Below, in pieces: positions 1 through 8,746 of a stretch of DNA of 46,359 bases (position 1 is its first letter; each line of letters begins with the position of its first letter). Origin of the DNA: Clostridia bacterium (GTDB taxonomy: Bacteria > Bacillota > Clostridia > TANB77 > UBA1234); contig JAFUGE010000016.1 of the NCBI GenBank assembly GCA_017469545.1, forward strand, positions 1 to 46,359, written 5' to 3'. The notes under the pieces were generated by a model that made no database searches, was not told the DNA's origin, and saw nothing but the letters and a program-made list of their open reading frames with translations. The position numbers and the translations under genes were made by a program.

Positions 1-90
1 ACGACAGAAAAAGCAGTTGACAACGCCGTACAACGTATAAAAGGCAAAGTTACTAAGCATATTATAGGTAGCGACGAACTAGAGATATAA
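1..90 (+). CDS. C-terminal fragment of an unknown protein
   Basis: An open frame enters from the left edge and ends with TAA at 88-90. The 29 visible residues (start TTEKAVDNAV, end IIGSDELEI) are charged and show no motif I recognise. tRNA-Thr follows after 8 bases. Too little is present to name a function. Confidence 0.5.
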   Translation, partial: TTEKAVDNAVQRIKGKVTKHIIGSDELEI

Positions 91-98
91 TAAAAGCT

Positions 99-174
99 GA
101 TTATATAGCTCAGTTGGAAGAGTGCATCCTTGGTAAGGATTAGGTCACGGGTTCGACTCCCGTTATAAGCTCCA
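99..174 (+). tRNA. tRNA-Thr (anticodon GGT)
   Basis: A 76-nt cloverleaf with encoded CCA at 172-174. The anticodon arm is CATCC/GGATT around loop TTGGTAA, giving anticodon GGT (Thr). The T arm is ACGGG/CCCGT with loop TTCGACT. The acceptor pairs GATTATA (99-105) with TATAAGC (164-170), but position 2 is A opposite G71, a mismatch where C2-G71 would be expected. It is followed directly by a strong terminator. Confidence 0.9.
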
Positions 175-177
175 AAA

Positions 178-215
178 AAGACTGTGGGAAATCGCCCACA
201 GTCTTAATTTATTTT
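178..215 (+). terminator. Intrinsic terminator after tRNA-Thr
   Basis: Perfect 11-bp stem AAGACTGTGGG (178-188) with CCCACAGTCTT (195-205), loop AAATCG, followed by a T-rich tract. Confidence 0.9.
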
Positions 216-325
216 AGCACATTTTTTGCAAAAAATCAAATTTTAAAAACATATAAAAACGCAAGAGAAACAGAGCAAAAATCAGAAATTTAGGGTTAAT
301 TAGAATAGATTCCATTTTTCCTCTA

Positions 326-354
326 TTGCCCTCAAGAGGCTTATATGGTATTAT
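326..354 (+). promoter_or_regulatory. Promoter of 6S RNA
   Basis: TTGCCC at 326-331 and TATTAT at 349-354 with a 17-base spacer; an overlapping TATAAT sits at 352-357. The 6S RNA 5' end would fall near 361. Confidence 0.55.
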
Positions 355-360
355 AATAAT

Positions 361-556
361 AACCCTACGAAGTACGTATCACTTGAGTTTTATTTAGAAC
401 CAACATTCTAAAGAAAGGGAGTCAAATACTCTAGATATGGTGTGCATGCTCAACAACATTTAGATTGAGAAGCCCGTAAGTATCAAGGATGACACCCACC
501 TGTGTATACAGGCTCTTAAATTCGCTCATTGGACGGCTTATGTGGGGGCTTTTTTA
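361..556 (+). ncRNA. ssrS: 6S RNA (RNA polymerase regulator)
   Basis: 6S RNA binds housekeeping RNA polymerase holoenzyme by imitating an open promoter. The internal-bubble neighbourhood is recognisable by family pattern: GCATGCTC (446-453), GAGAAGCC (468-475), GACACCCACCTG, then CAGGCTC, in the order seen in enterobacterial and Firmicute 6S RNAs. The 5' segment CCCTACGAAGTACGT pairs with the 3' segment ACGGCTTATGTGGGGG to close the long rod. The RNA ends in GGGGGCTTTTTT, a built-in terminator. No ORF fits this stretch. The exact 5' end is inferred from the promoter. Confidence 0.85.
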
Positions 557-567
557 TGTATGAATAT

Positions 568-593
568 GTAGGGGCGGCGTAACACGCCGCCCG
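568..593. repeat. Dispersed palindromic repeat, copy 1
   Basis: GTAGGGGCGGCG...CGCCGCCCGT, CGGCG variant of the family, forward orientation. It lies between the 6S RNA terminator and the spoVT stop codon. Confidence 0.85.
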
Positions 594-597
594 TCAA

Positions 598-1152
598 TTA
601 TTCTTCCATCTGCTTTCCTAAAAAACCAGCAGCTGATTGCACAACCTTTACTTCTACTTCATTCATTTTCGAATTTGGCTGTGTTGACAAAAGCATTACC
701 GTACCAATGGTATCGCCCTCTGCAACAATAGGCCAAATCACCTGAGAAGTATACTTTTCATTATCGTTATCCGTCAAAAGTACTGGAACGTGTTTTTCCT
801 CAGAATTTCTAGCAGCAAAGCTTACTCTATCTTCCATTAGCTTTTCTAGTTCTGTGCTAACGCTCTTCTCCAAATATTCTTTCTTTGAAGCGCCTGCCAC
901 CGCTATAATTGTATCTTTATCACTAATGCAAGCAATATGTCCAGTTGTTTTTGCCAATGTCTCTGCATACTGAGAAGCAAACTCACTTAATTCTCCAATC
1001 GGAGAATATTTCTTCAAAATAATTTCTCCCTCTTTATCGGTAAAAATCTCTAGTGGATCGCCCTCTCTAATTCTAAGCGTTTTTCTAATCTCCTTTGGCA
1101 CAACAATTCTCCCTAAATCGTCAATTCTTCTGACAACTCCTGTTGCTTTCAA
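598..1152 (-). CDS. spoVT: Stage V sporulation protein T (AbrB-type regulator)
   Basis: SpoVT is a forespore DNA-binding regulator that tunes sigma-G genes, coat formation and germination. The 184-residue length is typical. Residues 1-50 are an AbrB swapped-hairpin domain (MKATGVVRRIDDLGRIVVPK, then EIRKTLRIREGDPLEIF); residues about 55-180 are the GAF-like C-terminal domain. The ATG is preceded by a strong AAGGAGGGAG site. A candidate sigma-G promoter lies upstream (1183-1213). Downstream is a copy of the dispersed repeat. The gene is monocistronic. It is direct evidence that the organism makes spores. Confidence 0.97.
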   Translation of the reverse strand: MKATGVVRRIDDLGRIVVPKEIRKTLRIREGDPLEIFTDKEGEIILKKYSPIGELSEFASQYAETLAKTTGHIACISDKDTIIAVAGASKKEYLEKSVSTELEKLMEDRVSFAARNSEEKHVPVLLTDNDNEKYTSQVIWPIVAEGDTIGTVMLLSTQPNSKMNEVEVKVVQSAAGFLGKQMEE

Positions 1153-1182
1153 TTTTCTCCCTCCTTTTTTTCTTCTTAACTC

Positions 1183-1213
1183 TATTATGAAAAATTTTCA
1201 TTGCTTTTATACA
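1183..1213 (-). promoter_or_regulatory. Candidate sigma-G/F promoter of spoVT
   Basis: On the minus strand TGTATA, 18 bases, CATAATA, which resembles forespore sigma-G/F promoters (GNATR...CATNNTA). B. subtilis spoVT is known to be sigma-G dependent. The match is by eye only. Confidence 0.55.
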
Positions 1214-1265
1214 AAAAAATTGGGATTTTTGTAGAAAATTGAAAAAAACATACACATATAAATAA

Positions 1266-1291
1266 CGGGCAGCGTATTACGCTGCCCCTAC
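1266..1291. repeat. Dispersed palindromic repeat, copy 2 (encodes a gene end)
   Basis: CGGGCAGCG...CGCTGCCCCTAC, reverse orientation. It overlaps the end of the KAP NTPase gene: the last codons GTA GGG GCA GCG TAA are repeat sequence. Confidence 0.9.
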
Positions 1292-3325
1292 GTTTTCGTC
1301 TTGCTTTTCAGTCGCTTTCTTTCTTCCTCTTCTTACTTTTTTCACTTCTTTTCCGTCTAACAAAATTTTATCTAGCACTTTGATAAAGTCTTCCAATAAA
1401 ACTAATTTGATGGTTGGCACTTTGCCTCTGATATATTCTTCCATCGTTTGCTTTAATAGACGGATATTTCTCTCTTCGTTGTCGATGTTGCCAACTTTTT
1501 CATACCTTGCTGTAAATAGTTTCTTCACCAATACAATATCTTCATTTTCCAAAAGCAATATTCTTTCGAAAAGTGTATTCATATTGTAATATTTCATAAT
1601 TGGCACATCCAAATACTTGTCTGCAAATAGCTCCGTTAATCTTTCTAATTTGTCTGGAATCATTTCGAATAATTCTTTTGCAATATCAATATATTCTTTC
1701 TCTTTCGTCTGCAAATTCAAGTTGTTAAAGTGATTGAAAATGTACTCAATGCTCTCGTCAGAGTCTTCTAGATTCAAGCCATCCAAGTAACTATCAATAT
1801 TCTTACAATACTTCGAGTTTGCAGCCGCGATATTCATTCCATTGACAAAAGTAAGTTTTAAATATTCTGGGTCAATTTCTAAAAGTCCCTTCTGCATAAA
1901 GAAATGGAAAATAACATACAACTTCAAATACTCTACTAGCTGTAAATTACCAGCTTTGACGTCTTCCAAAGTCTCCGTCACAACCGTATTAAAGTCATTG
2001 TCCTCAATCTTCCAATAATCTTCCGTAAGCAATCTCTTATAGCTTGGAAGCTGGCCCTTCGTCTCTGTCGAAACAATCGCTTCCATATCGTCTTTAAAGA
2101 CTTTCATATCAAAGATTCTCGTTCTCACATATTGCTCTACAAACTTGAAAAATCTGTAGTCTGTTTTGAAAGTGAAATAATAGTTGGTATCGAATTCTTT
2201 GATATAGAATTGTCGATTGTCTTTCATTAATTTGGAAGCAACCAAGATCGTCTTGTATTCTTCCAATGATTGAATGTCTTTCAACTTTTCTTTCGTAATC
2301 TTACCCGCTTTAATTTCAAACGAAATCGCAATCGTAAAGATCAGCAAAGATTTTAGCACATTATCATTGATGTCCGGATAATATTTTTTCGTCGTTTCAA
2401 ATACTTTTTGGAAGTCATTTAATGCGTGCTTCAAAATTCTTAAGTTTCTCGTGCCGCTTCTATTAAACGTTTGAATAATCAAATTCGAATTCTTTCTCAA
2501 GAACTGAATTAACTGTGGATTTGATTCGTAGCGCATCAAGACCCCGTTAATAATATAGCTAAATTCTGGGATGTACTCAAAAGTTTCGCCAATCAATTTT
2601 TCCTTAATTCTCTCGTAGTCATTTGCCTTATCAAAGATATGTTCAATCTTGTCTTCGATAAGCTCTACCATTGGCTTATCTTCTAAATCACTTTCTTCTC
2701 CCTCTTCGTGAATATCATTTGTCTCCGGTTTAATCTTCCCCTCGTGATTTAAAATGTAAGTCGCAATAAATGTTTTCATTTCCACGTTCGTGCTCTTTAA
2801 TTTTTTAGAAAGCTCTTTTTCATTACAAATAATAATGGTTTTAATATGGTCGTGTTCTACGAAATTATTGATATAACCTAATACGTCGATAACGTCAACA
2901 TTGGCTCTTTCCAAATCGTCGAAGCAAAGTACTTTATCGTCAATATCGAAGAAGCTTGCATAATCCACTCTATCATTTTGCGTCATAAATCCGAATGAGT
3001 TAGCCATATCAATTCCCGTTTTTACATACTCTGGAATGCTTGACATATGGCGTTGATCTAAAATTTTTCTGATTGATTTATTCAAATTAGGATTCATTTC
3101 GATAAAAATCTTTTTACTGATATCGTCCAAATTAGAAATACCATACAAAGACATATAAATGGTTTTATATCTCTTGCCATTAATATCGATAGACTCAATT
3201 TTGCTCTTTACTTTGTTGTTCCAAAAATAAGTCTTACCACTTCCCCACTCACCATTAATCATAATTGCGTGGTCTGTATATGGCTTTCTGATATAATCCA
3301 ATACACTCTCTACCAATTCGTCCAT
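1277..3325 (-). CDS. KAP-type P-loop NTPase
   Basis: The 682-residue protein has a Walker A GEWGSGKT at residues 25-32 and a Walker B with the KAP-like CFDDLER at 134-140, followed by a hydrophobic strand and an Asn-Glu sensor (TIIICNEKEL). The rest is a long helical region without obvious membrane segments and a basic tail (VRRGRKKATEK). KAP NTPases are a loosely defined STAND-like ATPase group, some in anti-phage systems, others unknown; the substrate here is not visible. The ATG has a good GGAGG site that overlaps the comF stop codon, so the two genes are probably cotranscribed. The last residues (VGAA) and the stop come from a dispersed repeat, so the original C-terminus may have been longer or shorter. 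Confidence 0.75.
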   Translation of the reverse strand: MDELVESVLDYIRKPYTDHAIMINGEWGSGKTYFWNNKVKSKIESIDINGKRYKTIYMSLYGISNLDDISKKIFIEMNPNLNKSIRKILDQRHMSSIPEYVKTGIDMANSFGFMTQNDRVDYASFFDIDDKVLCFDDLERANVDVIDVLGYINNFVEHDHIKTIIICNEKELSKKLKSTNVEMKTFIATYILNHEGKIKPETNDIHEEGEESDLEDKPMVELIEDKIEHIFDKANDYERIKEKLIGETFEYIPEFSYIINGVLMRYESNPQLIQFLRKNSNLIIQTFNRSGTRNLRILKHALNDFQKVFETTKKYYPDINDNVLKSLLIFTIAISFEIKAGKITKEKLKDIQSLEEYKTILVASKLMKDNRQFYIKEFDTNYYFTFKTDYRFFKFVEQYVRTRIFDMKVFKDDMEAIVSTETKGQLPSYKRLLTEDYWKIEDNDFNTVVTETLEDVKAGNLQLVEYLKLYVIFHFFMQKGLLEIDPEYLKLTFVNGMNIAAANSKYCKNIDSYLDGLNLEDSDESIEYIFNHFNNLNLQTKEKEYIDIAKELFEMIPDKLERLTELFADKYLDVPIMKYYNMNTLFERILLLENEDIVLVKKLFTARYEKVGNIDNEERNIRLLKQTMEEYIRGKVPTIKLVLLEDFIKVLDKILLDGKEVKKVRRGRKKATEKQDENVGAA

Positions 3326-3337
3326 AATTTTTCCTCC

Positions 3338-3988
3338 TTAGTCTATATGTGAATTTATACTAGCCTTTGCAACCGTATAAACAACAACTTCTTTTGCACC
3401 CGCTTCTTTCAAAACTTTGCTACATTCATTGACCGTCGCACCTGTCGTAAAAATATCGTCAATCAAAAGTAACCTCTTTCCTTTTATCATTTCAGCGTTC
3501 TTGACTTCAAAAACGCCTTTTACATTACTTGCTCTTTGCTTCATGTTCAATTTGCTTTGCTTATGATTTGCCTTGGACTTCAATAAAATTTTCGTTTGGC
3601 AAGGAATCTTCAATTCTTTGGCAACAATTTTTGCAATCAATTCACTTTGATTATATCCTCTTTCCTTTCGCCTAAGTCTATGCACCGGCACGGGAAGAAT
3701 GAAATCAAAATCTTGTCTTACATTTTTTAGGCCACAAATCATTCCCTCGGCAAATGTCCTACACAAATATTTTTGATGTTCAAACTTAAAGTCAAGCATT
3801 TTCTTTCTTACAATTCCCGTATACTCATAGTTGCAATACAATTTATCAAAGCAAAGCTCTCTCGAAAACGGCGTCGGAGAATATCCATAATATGGGATAT
3901 TCTCTTTGCATTTTTCACAAATCGCTCCTTTTTCTAAAACTTTTCCACAAAATCCACACACTATAGGATAAAGATAATTTGCTAGCAC
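3338..3988 (-). CDS. comF: ComF family phosphoribosyltransferase-like protein
   Basis: The 216 residues match the ComFC/GntX family, used in DNA uptake and linked to DNA processing. Two zinc-type CxxC pairs are near the N-terminus (CGFC at 11-14, CEKC at 24-27). The PRPP-binding loop LLLIDDIFTTGATV is near residues 175-188, after the family segment RRKERGYNQSELIAK. Translation probably starts at GTG 3988, with AAAGGA just upstream. It lies 16 bases after the SLH gene and 12 bases before the KAP gene. ComFA and ComFB are not beside it. Confidence 0.9.
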   Translation of the reverse strand: MLANYLYPIVCGFCGKVLEKGAICEKCKENIPYYGYSPTPFSRELCFDKLYCNYEYTGIVRKKMLDFKFEHQKYLCRTFAEGMICGLKNVRQDFDFILPVPVHRLRRKERGYNQSELIAKIVAKELKIPCQTKILLKSKANHKQSKLNMKQRASNVKGVFEVKNAEMIKGKRLLLIDDIFTTGATVNECSKVLKEAGAKEVVVYTVAKASINSHID

Positions 3989-4004
3989 TTTCTATCCTTT
4001 CTCG

Positions 4005-5660
4005 CTACATTTCAATCGTATGAATCACATCGTCAAAAAGCTCATTGCCAATTGACTCTACCTTATCTGCATCCCCCGTAAAAATGAACTTATACAATTT
4101 ATTTTCTACAACAATGTATAAAGTCCTGCTTAATTTGCCATCATTTTTAATGCTATAATCAATCGCATCATACTGATATACTTTTCTAATCTTTGATTCC
4201 AACACTTCACCCTCAGCGTTGGCAAGTGAATCAAACATCGTCTTCAAATCATTGATAGAATACTGATTCATATCCGTGATACTTGTTACCTGAATAAAAA
4301 GCATAAAGTACGCATTTCCATCAAATATCACATTGGTATTATAGGAATCGTCTACCCCAATATAATCCAAATACCTAAATTCTAGATACAATTTTCTGTT
4401 CTTGTAAGTTTTTATTTCGTGCTCTTGTACTTTTTCGCCATCAGTAAGCTCTATACTGTTCAAAATGTTGTCTGCCACATTGCTGCTTTCTACGTTATAT
4501 AACAGTATCGTATATACAATGTTGTGTCTCTTAATCACAATCAAATGTGAATCCTCTTTTTTATCATAGTAGTAGCCACATTTAGCCGTACCAATTTCCT
4601 TGTATTCTAATCTCGTGTATACATTATCATAGCTCTCCGTTTCTTCTTTCTCAATCGTATCAAACGATTTGAAAAGCAAAGAATCGTCGCACTGAAAACG
4701 TATCACGATTAAGTTTTTCGTTCTATAATTTATCTTTTGATTATTCTCTGTTAGTTCAATGACCTTTGCCTTCTCCGGTGTTGTAAAACTAATGCCATAA
4801 GTAGAATTTGAATAAATACTTGCGTCGTCGCTATCATTCTCCTCATAAACACGAATGATATCGCCGCCGACTTTAAAGTTCTTCGTAGGTATTTCAAATG
4901 GCGTTCTGACAACCAAATTGCCATTCACAATGATATTCGTTAGCGTCATTTCTCCATTTGTTCCCTCTGCAATAATCAAATCGCCATCTACTTCAACATT
5001 GGTTAATTGTGCACTTGGGCCATTGACTAATAAATTTCCATAGACACTGCCCGTATACTGCCCTCTTACAACGACTTCGGCAAGAAGTCTATCAATTAAA
5101 GTAATTACCTCCGCACGAGTGATGTTGTTTTTTGGCCTAATCGTATTATCTTCGTATCCCTTTAGATAATTATTTTTGACAAACAAAGCTAAAGCATTTT
5201 GTGCCCAGCTAGACACTTCCTTTGCATCGCTATAGCTATTGATTCTCATGTTCTCTGTGGCTTCGTTCGAAAAAGCTCTATGTAAAATCACAATCGCTTC
5301 TTCTCTGGTAATCATATCATTCGGACGCACTTTGCCATCCGTATCTCCTTGCAAAATTCCAGATTCAACAGCTTTTCTCACTTCCGCATAATACCAATCT
5401 TTACTGTTATTATCCGGAACATATCTCGTGCTTTCCACGGAATTCTTTAAAAGTCTATTAACAATCGTAATTAGCTCCGCTCTTGTAATGTAGTTATCTG
5501 GCCTAAATGTGCCATCGTCATAGCCTCTTAATATATCGATCTTCGACAAAGAATCAATAGAGCCTTCCGCCCAGTGATTCTCTGTATCCGTATAGGCAAA
5601 GCACATTGGCATCATGCATAGTATCAGCACAGCAAGCGCTAAATAAAATTTCTTAAACAT
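4005..5660 (-). CDS. Secreted S-layer homology (SLH) domain protein
   Basis: A 551-residue exported protein. Residues 1-22 are a signal peptide (MFKKFYLALAVLILCMMPMC then FA). Three SLH modules follow at about 23-66, 82-126 and 143-187, each with the F/I-RP-[DN]-x-I-T-R-x-E pattern; SLH triplets hold proteins to secondary cell-wall polymers. Residues about 203-265 look like a short beta-helix (NLLVNG, DLIIAEG, NLVVRTP). The C-terminal 280 residues are an alpha/beta domain I do not recognise. It sits between recD2 and comF in one direction with short gaps, an unusual place for a surface protein. Confidence 0.85.
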   Translation of the reverse strand: MFKKFYLALAVLILCMMPMCFAYTDTENHWAEGSIDSLSKIDILRGYDDGTFRPDNYITRAELITIVNRLLKNSVESTRYVPDNNSKDWYYAEVRKAVESGILQGDTDGKVRPNDMITREEAIVILHRAFSNEATENMRINSYSDAKEVSSWAQNALALFVKNNYLKGYEDNTIRPKNNITRAEVITLIDRLLAEVVVRGQYTGSVYGNLLVNGPSAQLTNVEVDGDLIIAEGTNGEMTLTNIIVNGNLVVRTPFEIPTKNFKVGGDIIRVYEENDSDDASIYSNSTYGISFTTPEKAKVIELTENNQKINYRTKNLIVIRFQCDDSLLFKSFDTIEKEETESYDNVYTRLEYKEIGTAKCGYYYDKKEDSHLIVIKRHNIVYTILLYNVESSNVADNILNSIELTDGEKVQEHEIKTYKNRKLYLEFRYLDYIGVDDSYNTNVIFDGNAYFMLFIQVTSITDMNQYSINDLKTMFDSLANAEGEVLESKIRKVYQYDAIDYSIKNDGKLSRTLYIVVENKLYKFIFTGDADKVESIGNELFDDVIHTIEM

Positions 5661-5738
5661 TTCTTACCTCCAAATTTTTTATCAATGAGAGTGATTGCTT
5701 CCGTAAACCTCTACGTAAAATTTGTCAAAAACATTATA

Positions 5739-7911
5739 TCACATATCGTTAAAGATTTGCATATATTTTTCTAATTTATATTTTAATCCTGTATTTCTGT
5801 TTTTCGTGTTAGCATTATTAATCATATATTTTACCACATTTTCATTGCCAACCACAATCAGCAATTCTTTTGCCCTCGTAACGCCCGTATAAAGTAAATT
5901 TCTTGTATAAAGCATTGGTGGGCCACTGATAATCGGCATAATCACGACAGGGAATTCACTTCCTTGGCTCTTATGAATGGTAATGGCGTAGGCATGCTCT
6001 AGTTCTTCAAGTACAGAGCCCTCATATAGCACCACTTTATCCTCGTCAAAAATGACTCTCACGCCATCTTCCGAAATCATATCGATAATTCCTAAATCAC
6101 CATTATAGATGCCACTGCCGTAGCTCTTTCCATCTTTCGACTCCCAATACACATCATAATTATTGCGAATCTGCATTACCTTATCGCCCTCGCGAAAGAC
6201 AATTTCTCCAAATTCTTTCTCCTTTTTAAACGAGTTTTTCGGATTGAGTAATGCCTGCAATTCCTTATTCAAATTTCTCGTTCCCGTATCGCCTTTCTTC
6301 GTAGGCGTAAGCACTTGTATATCCTTTAGTTTATCATAATCTTTAAATTTGTTCTCCATCATATCAAGAATGTTGCCAACAGGATTCGTCGATTTGATAA
6401 AGTAAAAATCTCCCTCTCTTTTTTCTAAATCAATCATTTCGCCGTGATTAATGGCGTGCGCATTCAAAACAATTTGGCTTTCTTTGGCCTGCCTATAGAT
6501 TTCTGTAAGCTTCGCTGTAGGAATCATATCACTCTCAATCAAGTCTTTTAGCACACTTCCTGGCCCTACGGATGGCAATTGATTGGCGTCTCCAATTAAA
6601 ATCAGTCTTGTCTTATCAGAAATTCCTTTGATTAGCAAACTCATTAAAACCACGTCAATCATAGAGACTTCGTCCACAATTACCACATCTTTATCAATAT
6701 GAGCCACGTCGTAATCAATCGATATCTTGTCGTCGTCTAATTTTCCAAGCTCTAATAATCTATGAAGCGTTTTGGCGTCCTCGCCTGTTGTCTCTGTCAT
6801 TCTCTTCGCGGCTCTCCCCGTAGGCGCAGCAAGTGCGATGTCCATTCCCTCTTTTTGGAAAAGCTTGATAATCAGTTTGATAATCGTTGTTTTTCCTGTG
6901 CCAGGACCACCTGTAATAATCATGACTTTATTTGCAAATACGCCTCTTACCGCCTTTCTCTGTTCTTCGGAAAGGTCTATTTTTAGCTCTTTTTCCGTCT
7001 CTTCTATCTTACTATCCAAAGAATGCAATCTCTTCACATTGTCATTACACATCATTAAAAGCTTCTTGGCAATATTCTCTTCGGCCGTAAAATATGGTTT
7101 CAAAAAAGCATAGCCATCTTCCACGCAAATTTCTCTCGCGTAGCAAAGCGATGTTAGCTCGTTCTTTACCAGCTCTTCCTCGACTCCAAGAATATTAGAC
7201 ACATATTCCAATAAGTTTTGTTCCAAAACGCAAGTGTGCCCATTTCTAGAAGCAAGCATTAAAGCGTACTTGATACCGCTTGCAATTCTACTAGGTGAAC
7301 ACTCTTCAAGTCCCATATCTAGCGCCATTTTATCTACGACTTTAAAGTCCACACCATACAAAATATTAAGCAAAATATATGGATTTTCTTCAATCAGTTT
7401 AATCGCATTGATTCCAAGCTCTTTATAAACTCTATTGGCATTCACTGTGCCAATCTGATACTTCTGCAAAAATAAGACGATCTGCCATAACTCCCACTGC
7501 TGATTAAATTCTTCTGAAATCGTCAGTGCCTTCGCCCCTGTAATGCCTGATATTTCTGCCAATCGATTCGGCTCAAATCGCAAAGTATAAATCGTCTCTT
7601 CCCCAAATTTATCTACAATCCTTTTGCTCGTGACAGGCCCAACGCCCTTGATAATTCCGCTTCCCAAATACTTCTCAATTTCCACTAGTGAATTCGGAAG
7701 CACTTTCTCAAAAGTATCAATTTTAAACTGCTCACCATATGTATTATGAGTCACATATTTTCCTTGCGCCACAATCACATCTCCCACAGCAACAAAAGGC
7801 AGATAACCGTACGGCCGTGACCAATTGATTATTACAAGACAAATTGCAAACAGTATAACTATTCACTTCATTCGTATAAATAATATCCTCAAGCTGCCCC
7901 TTTATCTCCAT
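5739..7911 (-). CDS. recD2: RecD2-type ATP-dependent DNA helicase, +1 frameshift at CGG
   Basis: RecD2 is a 5'-3' helicase of replication-fork and mismatch repair. The start ATG (7909-7911) gives MEIKGQLEDIIYTNE... ending VTAV at 7810. The next codon is CGG (7807-7809); reading it in frame leads to nonsense, while skipping its C gives GYLPFVAVGDVIVAQG, matching the family N-terminal OB-like region. The combined product is 723 residues, normal for RecD2. Further on are tandem HhH motifs (GVGPVTSKRIVDKFG), Walker A GGPGTGKTT, Walker B VVIVDEVSM, and motifs IHKSQGSEFP and TGVTRAKELL. A promoter lies at 7940-7968. It heads the run recD2 - SLH - comF - KAP. Confidence 0.9.
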
Positions 7912-7939
7912 AGTCCATTAATCCTCTCTTCCTACGGAT

Positions 7940-7968
7940 ATTATACCTTTAACGCATACTTTTAGCAA
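7940..7968 (-). promoter_or_regulatory. Promoter of recD2
   Basis: Minus-strand TTGCTA (7963-7968), 17 bases, TATAAT (7940-7945), about 30 bases before the recD2 start. Confidence 0.65.
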
Positions 7969-8075
7969 TCAAAATTTCACAAAAAATCACATCTATCCCA
8001 AACAGGAAAAATAGTCCTATTGAGGACAGTCCCTAACAGGATTTTGAGGCATATGATATAGTAGGAGTTGATTAT

Positions 8076-8234
8076 ATGTACAATTTTCTCATTGATGTGA
8101 TTGTCTGGTCTTTTGCCATATATGGCTTTACCAATATTATAAAAGAATTCTGGCTAGATGCCATCTGTTACATAATTAAGAAATTGATTCGACTAAAACA
8201 TATGATAAGACAAAAATTAGGGTCGCTTAGATAA
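8076..8234 (+). CDS. Small hydrophobic protein, 52 residues
   Basis: An ORF with TAGGAG seven bases before its ATG and TATGATATA further upstream. The product begins MYNFLIDVIVWSFAIYGF, one probable membrane segment, and ends in a basic amphipathic tail (KKLIRLKHMIRQKLGSLR). The last codons and stop lie in a palindromic hairpin (GGGTCGCTT...AAGCGACCC), a variant of the dispersed repeat. I do not recognise it. The region 7969-8075 upstream shows only a short hairpin (8014-8027). Confidence 0.5.
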   Translation: MYNFLIDVIVWSFAIYGFTNIIKEFWLDAICYIIKKLIRLKHMIRQKLGSLR

Positions 8235-8242
8235 GCGACCCC
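8220..8242. repeat. Variant dispersed repeat / hairpin, copy 3
   Basis: GGGTCGCTTAGATAAGCGACCC, an 8-9 bp stem with short loop, GTCGC-type core. It lies between convergent genes and covers the stop codon of the small ORF, so it may terminate both. Confidence 0.6.
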
Positions 8243-8251
8243 TGTCAATTT

Positions 8252-8734
8252 CTATTCTGTCTCTATTCTTCCAGCTTTATATAACTTTCCGTTAGCTTTT
8301 AATATCACTACCCTTTCGTCAAAGTTAATCAAATACTCTCTTTTTACTTTTCTAACATTAATATCGTCACCAAATACAGCATTAAATGCTGCCTGATTCA
8401 TTAAATGATATTTATATTCCGCCGAAACCTCAGAGCTATTCGTTGATTTAATTTTTCGTACTTCGTCGCTGCTCAAAACGCTAGTATCGATATTAAATGA
8501 ATCAATTTCTGCATTCGTCGCAACATATGTTTCCGGAAGCGTTTGACTTCCCCCCTTAATTTTAGCTGCCTGAACAGAAACGAGTTCTTCCACATTTCTC
8601 AATTCCTCTTCTACGTCCATTCTCTCTGTCGTGTTAAAAACATCATTCGTATAAAATCCGCCCATCACAGCAAGAAGAATTACGATAATGATTGTTACAA
8701 TAAGAGCTACTAAAGTAATACCATTTTCTCTCAT
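8252..8734 (-). CDS. Pilin-like protein with class III-type N-terminus
   Basis: 160 residues. A short MRENG leader is followed by ITLVALIVTIIIVILLAVMG, a hydrophobic helix of the type seen in clostridial type IV pilin-like proteins, then a small globular domain. The C-terminal part reads YLINFDERVV, a variant of the motif shared with the other pilin-like proteins here. It is the last gene of a three-gene operon, 12 bases after its neighbour. The prepilin peptidase and assembly ATPase are not in the window. The family assignment is firm for the N-terminus only. Confidence 0.65.
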   Translation of the reverse strand: MRENGITLVALIVTIIIVILLAVMGGFYTNDVFNTTERMDVEEELRNVEELVSVQAAKIKGGSQTLPETYVATNAEIDSFNIDTSVLSSDEVRKIKSTNSSEVSAEYKYHLMNQAAFNAVFGDDINVRKVKREYLINFDERVVILKANGKLYKAGRIETE

Positions 8735-8746
8735 TTGTATCCCCCT

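Noticed and set aside
8005-8045. GTCCTATTGAGGAC hairpin and GGACAGTCCC as a transposon end
   Set aside because: Short, imperfect and without a partner sequence nearby.
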